A stretch of DNA of 8,139 bases from Lachnospiraceae bacterium (lineage in GTDB: Bacteria > Bacillota > Clostridia > Lachnospirales > Lachnospiraceae). The translations under genes were made by a program, and so were the position numbers. The number at the start of each line of letters is the position of its first letter. Position 1 is the stretch's first letter. The notes under the pieces are model-generated. The model was given only the letters and a program-made list of their open reading frames with translations. It was not told where the DNA came from and searched no databases. This document shows positions 5,986-8,139 of the stretch, in pieces. The stretch lies in NCBI GenBank assembly GCA_017958585.1, contig JAGDCK010000017.1, positions 1-8,139 of the forward strand, written 5' to 3'.

Positions 5986-6783
5986 ATGTACAAGAGTTAT
6001 GAAATGGACCTTGCAGGTCGTAAACTCGTAGTCGACATCAATCGTGTCGGCAAGCAGGCAAACGGTTGTGCCTTTATGCACTATGGTGATACAACAGTGC
6101 TTTCAACTGCAACCGCATCAGAAAAACCCAGAGACGGTATCGATTTCTTCCCTCTCTCAGTAGAGTATGAGGAAAAGATGTATGCCGTTGGCAAAATCCC
6201 CGGAGGATTCAACAAGAGAGAGGGAAAGGCTTCAGAGAATGCTATCCTCACAAGCCGTGTTATCGACAGACCCATGCGTCCCCTCTTCCCCAAGGATTAT
6301 CGTAACGACGTAACACTTAACAACATGGTAATGAGCGTTGATCCCGAGTGCAGACCTGAGCTTGTAGCTATGCTCGGCGCATCAATCGCAACATGTATTT
6401 CAGATATCCCCTTCGACGGCCCCTGCGCAATGACACAGGTTGGTATGATCGACGGAGAACTTGTGATCAATCCTACACAGGAACAGTGGAAGGTAGGTGA
6501 CCTTAACCTTACAGTTGCTTCAACAAAGTATAAGGTTATCATGATCGAGGCTGGTGCTAATCAGGTTCCTGAGGACAAGATGCTCGAGGCTATCTTCGAG
6601 GCACACAAGGTTAACCAGAAGGTTATCGAGTTCATCGACGGTATCGTTGCTGAGTGTGGTAAAGAGAAGTTTACTTACAAGAGCTATGCAGTTCCAGAAG
6701 AGCTCTTTGAGGATATCAAGACAGTTATCCCACCAGAGCAGATGGAAGAGGCTGTATTTACAGACGACAAGCAGACAAGATAA
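5986..6783 (+). CDS. pnp: PNPase N-terminal fragment (RNase PH 1 and part of linker)
   Basis: If translated alone this makes 265 residues ending at Arg before the premature TAA. It contains the first RNase PH-like domain, which in PNPase is structural and RNA-binding rather than catalytic, with FFPLSVEYEEKMYAVGKIPGGF, KREGKASE and VIDRPMRPLFPKDYRNDV typical of the family, and then the beginning of the all-helical linker. The phosphorolytic site, KH and S1 domains would be missing, so the fragment should have no phosphorolytic activity by itself. Confidence 0.75.
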   Translation: MYKSYEMDLAGRKLVVDINRVGKQANGCAFMHYGDTTVLSTATASEKPRDGIDFFPLSVEYEEKMYAVGKIPGGFNKREGKASENAILTSRVIDRPMRPLFPKDYRNDVTLNNMVMSVDPECRPELVAMLGASIATCISDIPFDGPCAMTQVGMIDGELVINPTQEQWKVGDLNLTVASTKYKVIMIEAGANQVPEDKMLEAIFEAHKVNQKVIEFIDGIVAECGKEKFTYKSYAVPEELFEDIKTVIPPEQMEEAVFTDDKQTR

Positions 6784-6807
6784 AAGAATATAGATGCATT
6801 CAAGGAT

Positions 6808-8094
6808 ATGCTCAAGGAGCGCTATGCAGATAATGAAGAGTGGCTCGCATTCCTCGGAGATGCTCTTTATCAGTATCAGAAGAAGACAGTTCGTAAGATG
6901 ATCCTCAAGGATCACAAGCGTCCGGATGGTCGTGCACTTGATCAGATCAGACCTCTTGCAGCTGAGGTTGATCTCATTCCTAGAGTTCATGGTTCAGCTA
7001 TGTTCACAAGAGGACAGACACAGATCTGTGACATCGTTACACTTGCACCTCTTTCAGAGGCACAGAGAATCGATGGTCTTGATGACTTCGTAACAGAGAA
7101 GAGATACATGCATCACTACAACTTCCCTTCATACTCAGTTGGTGAGACAAAGGTAAGTCGTGGACCAGGACGTCGTGAGATTGGACATGGAGCTCTTGCT
7201 GAGAGAGCACTTACACCTGTTCTTCCTTCAAAGGAGGACTTCCCATATGCAATCCGTGCCGTATCCGAGACATTTGAGTCAAACGGATCTACATCAATGG
7301 GTTCAACATGTGCATCATGTATGTCACTTATGGCAGCAGGTGTACCTATAAAGGCTCCTGTAGCTGGTATCAGCTGCGGTCTTGTAACTGGTGAGACAGA
7401 CGATGACTTCGTTCTTCTTACAGATATCCAGGGTCTTGAAGACTTCTTCGGAGATATGGACTTCAAGGTAGCAGGTACTAAAGAAGGTATCACAGCTATT
7501 CAGATGGATATCAAGATTCATGGTCTTACAGATGAGATTATCAAGGGTGCTATCGAGCGTACAAGACAGGCTAGATTCTTCATCCTCGATGAGTGCATGC
7601 TTAAAGCTATCCCTGCTCCACGTGAGGAAGTTAATGAGTACGCACCTAAGATTAAGTTCATCACAATCGATCCTGAGAAGATTGGTGAAGTTATCGGACA
7701 GCGTGGTAAGACAATCAACTCTATCATCGAAGAGACAGGAGTTAAGATCGATATCGATGATGATGGAAATATCTCTGTATGTGGTACTGAGAAAGAAGGT
7801 ATCGAGAAAGCAATTAAGACAATCCGTTCTATAGTTGATCCAATCGAAGTTGGAAAGACTTATGAAGGTGAAGTTGTAAGAATTATGCCTTTCGGTGCAT
7901 TTGTACAGCTTGCTCCTAACAAGGATGGAATGATCCATATATCAAAGCTTGCTCAGGAAAGAGTAGAAAAAGTTGAAGATGTAGTAAACATCGGAGATGT
8001 TGTCAGAGTTAAGGTTCTTGACGTTGACAGAATGGGCAAGATCAGCCTTTCACTTAAAGATGCTGTAGAAGTTGCAGAAACAACAGAAGAATAA
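6808..8094 (+). CDS. pnp: PNPase C-terminal fragment (RNase PH 2, KH, S1)
   Basis: This 428-codon segment starts at the first in-frame ATG after the premature stop, 24 bases downstream. It has the catalytic RNase PH 2 domain (MFTRGQTQ; GSTSMGSTCASC; EDFFGDMDFKVAG). In full-length numbering, D486, D492 and K494 coincide with the E. coli catalytic residues. A KH domain follows with GQRG at 571-574, then an S1 domain from about 623 (EGEVVRIMPFGAFVQL, DGMIHISKLA). AAGGA (6802-6806) sits only one base before the ATG, so efficient independent initiation is doubtful; translational restart after the nearby stop is conceivable. Apart from the stop, nothing in this half looks decayed. Its codon use is lower in GC than the gene start. 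Confidence 0.72.
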   Translation: MLKERYADNEEWLAFLGDALYQYQKKTVRKMILKDHKRPDGRALDQIRPLAAEVDLIPRVHGSAMFTRGQTQICDIVTLAPLSEAQRIDGLDDFVTEKRYMHHYNFPSYSVGETKVSRGPGRREIGHGALAERALTPVLPSKEDFPYAIRAVSETFESNGSTSMGSTCASCMSLMAAGVPIKAPVAGISCGLVTGETDDDFVLLTDIQGLEDFFGDMDFKVAGTKEGITAIQMDIKIHGLTDEIIKGAIERTRQARFFILDECMLKAIPAPREEVNEYAPKIKFITIDPEKIGEVIGQRGKTINSIIEETGVKIDIDDDGNISVCGTEKEGIEKAIKTIRSIVDPIEVGKTYEGEVVRIMPFGAFVQLAPNKDGMIHISKLAQERVEKVEDVVNIGDVVRVKVLDVDRMGKISLSLKDAVEVAETTEE

Positions 8095-8120
8095 TATATC
8101 TGAATAAGATGATATAAAAT

Positions 8121-8139
8121 GAGACAAGGGGTCAGGCCC
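8121..8139 (+). repeat. Possible left arm of an inverted repeat cut by the window edge
   Basis: GAGACAAGGG followed by GTCAGG and CCC begins to fold back on itself (GGG 8128-8130 with CCC 8137-8139). It is GC-rich compared with the AT-rich bases before it and resembles the stem of an intergenic palindrome or terminator. Only half is present, so this is tentative. Confidence 0.25.

Larger units (their letters stand above)
5986..8094 (+). pseudogene. pnp: Polynucleotide phosphorylase gene interrupted by in-frame TAA
   Basis: Read as one gene, this frame spans 702 codons plus stop, matching normal PNPase length (about 700-705). It holds RNase PH 1, a helical linker, RNase PH 2, KH and S1 domains in order. 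The sole defect is TAA at 6781-6783 (codon 266), in the linker after TDDKQTR, where related proteins usually have Glu; a single GAA-to-TAA change would explain it. There is no frameshift, since both halves share one frame. Function of the family: phosphorolytic 3'-5' RNA degradation. ATG 5986 is chosen for AAGGAGG (5975-5981) four bases upstream and the typical MYKSYEMDLAGR start; the GTG at 5956 precedes that site. Seven genes or gene parts here end in TGA, TAG or TAA, so TAA is a normal stop. A recent nonsense mutation or a sequencing error are both possible. Confidence 0.85.

Noticed and set aside
6781..6783. Reassignment or programmed read-through of TAA
   Set aside because: The ANTAR gene, dapL, rpsO and pnp itself end with TAA at expected positions, so TAA is a normal stop. 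The context after it is not a known read-through signal.
7324..7938. 204-residue minus-strand open frame opposite pnp
   Set aside because: It is antisense to conserved RNase PH 2, KH and S1 coding sequence, with low-complexity Asp/Leu/Ser-rich translation. No independent support.
8095..8116. TATATC/GATATA hairpin after pnp as a terminator
   Set aside because: Six AT-rich pairs with a ten-base loop and no T tract, too weak to call.

Overview
The window reads as a chromosomal segment from a Firmicute of the Clostridia, most likely a Lachnospiraceae-type bacterium. This rests on protein resemblance (clostridial GltD, GlnA-like, ANTAR and DapL sequences), strong AGGAGG-type ribosome binding sites, heavy AGA use for arginine and the rpsO-pnp pairing. 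No database search was possible. All genes are on the + strand, gene density is high, and there are no tRNAs, rRNAs, CRISPR arrays or recognisable transposase genes.

Region 1 (1-5386) is a probable nitrogen-assimilation operon: the 3' end of gltB, then gltD, a glutamine synthetase-like gene, an ANTAR-domain antiterminator gene and dapL. Gaps are 12-53 bases with no convincing internal terminator or promoter. GltBD (GOGAT) makes glutamate from 2-oxoglutarate and glutamine. DapL spends glutamate as amino donor to make LL-diaminopimelate for lysine and peptidoglycan. The ANTAR protein is a probable RNA-binding antiterminator with a degenerate receiver domain. The most unusual gene is the GlnA homologue. 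It keeps the metal ligands and the glutamate-binding arginines, but the residues normally required for ammonium binding and phosphate handling are replaced. It may be a sensor or an altered-specificity enzyme rather than a working glutamine synthetase.

Region 2 (5387-8094) is the rpsO-pnp locus. A good sigma-70/sigma-A type promoter (TTTACA, 17-bp spacer, extended TACAAT) drives rpsO through a structured leader of about 90 bases that may be an S15 autoregulatory site. A terminator-like hairpin follows rpsO. A long imperfect hairpin (5871-5948) then sits in the pnp 5' UTR, resembling in concept the processed leader stem of enterobacterial pnp. The pnp reading frame is full length (702 codons plus stop) and has its catalytic, KH and S1 residues, but a single in-frame TAA at codon 266 breaks it in the linker between the two RNase PH halves. 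Codon choice also changes within pnp: CCC for proline disappears after about base 6425.

Region 3 (8095-8139) is a short 3' flank. It ends in a GC-rich motif that may be the left half of an inverted repeat cut by the window edge.
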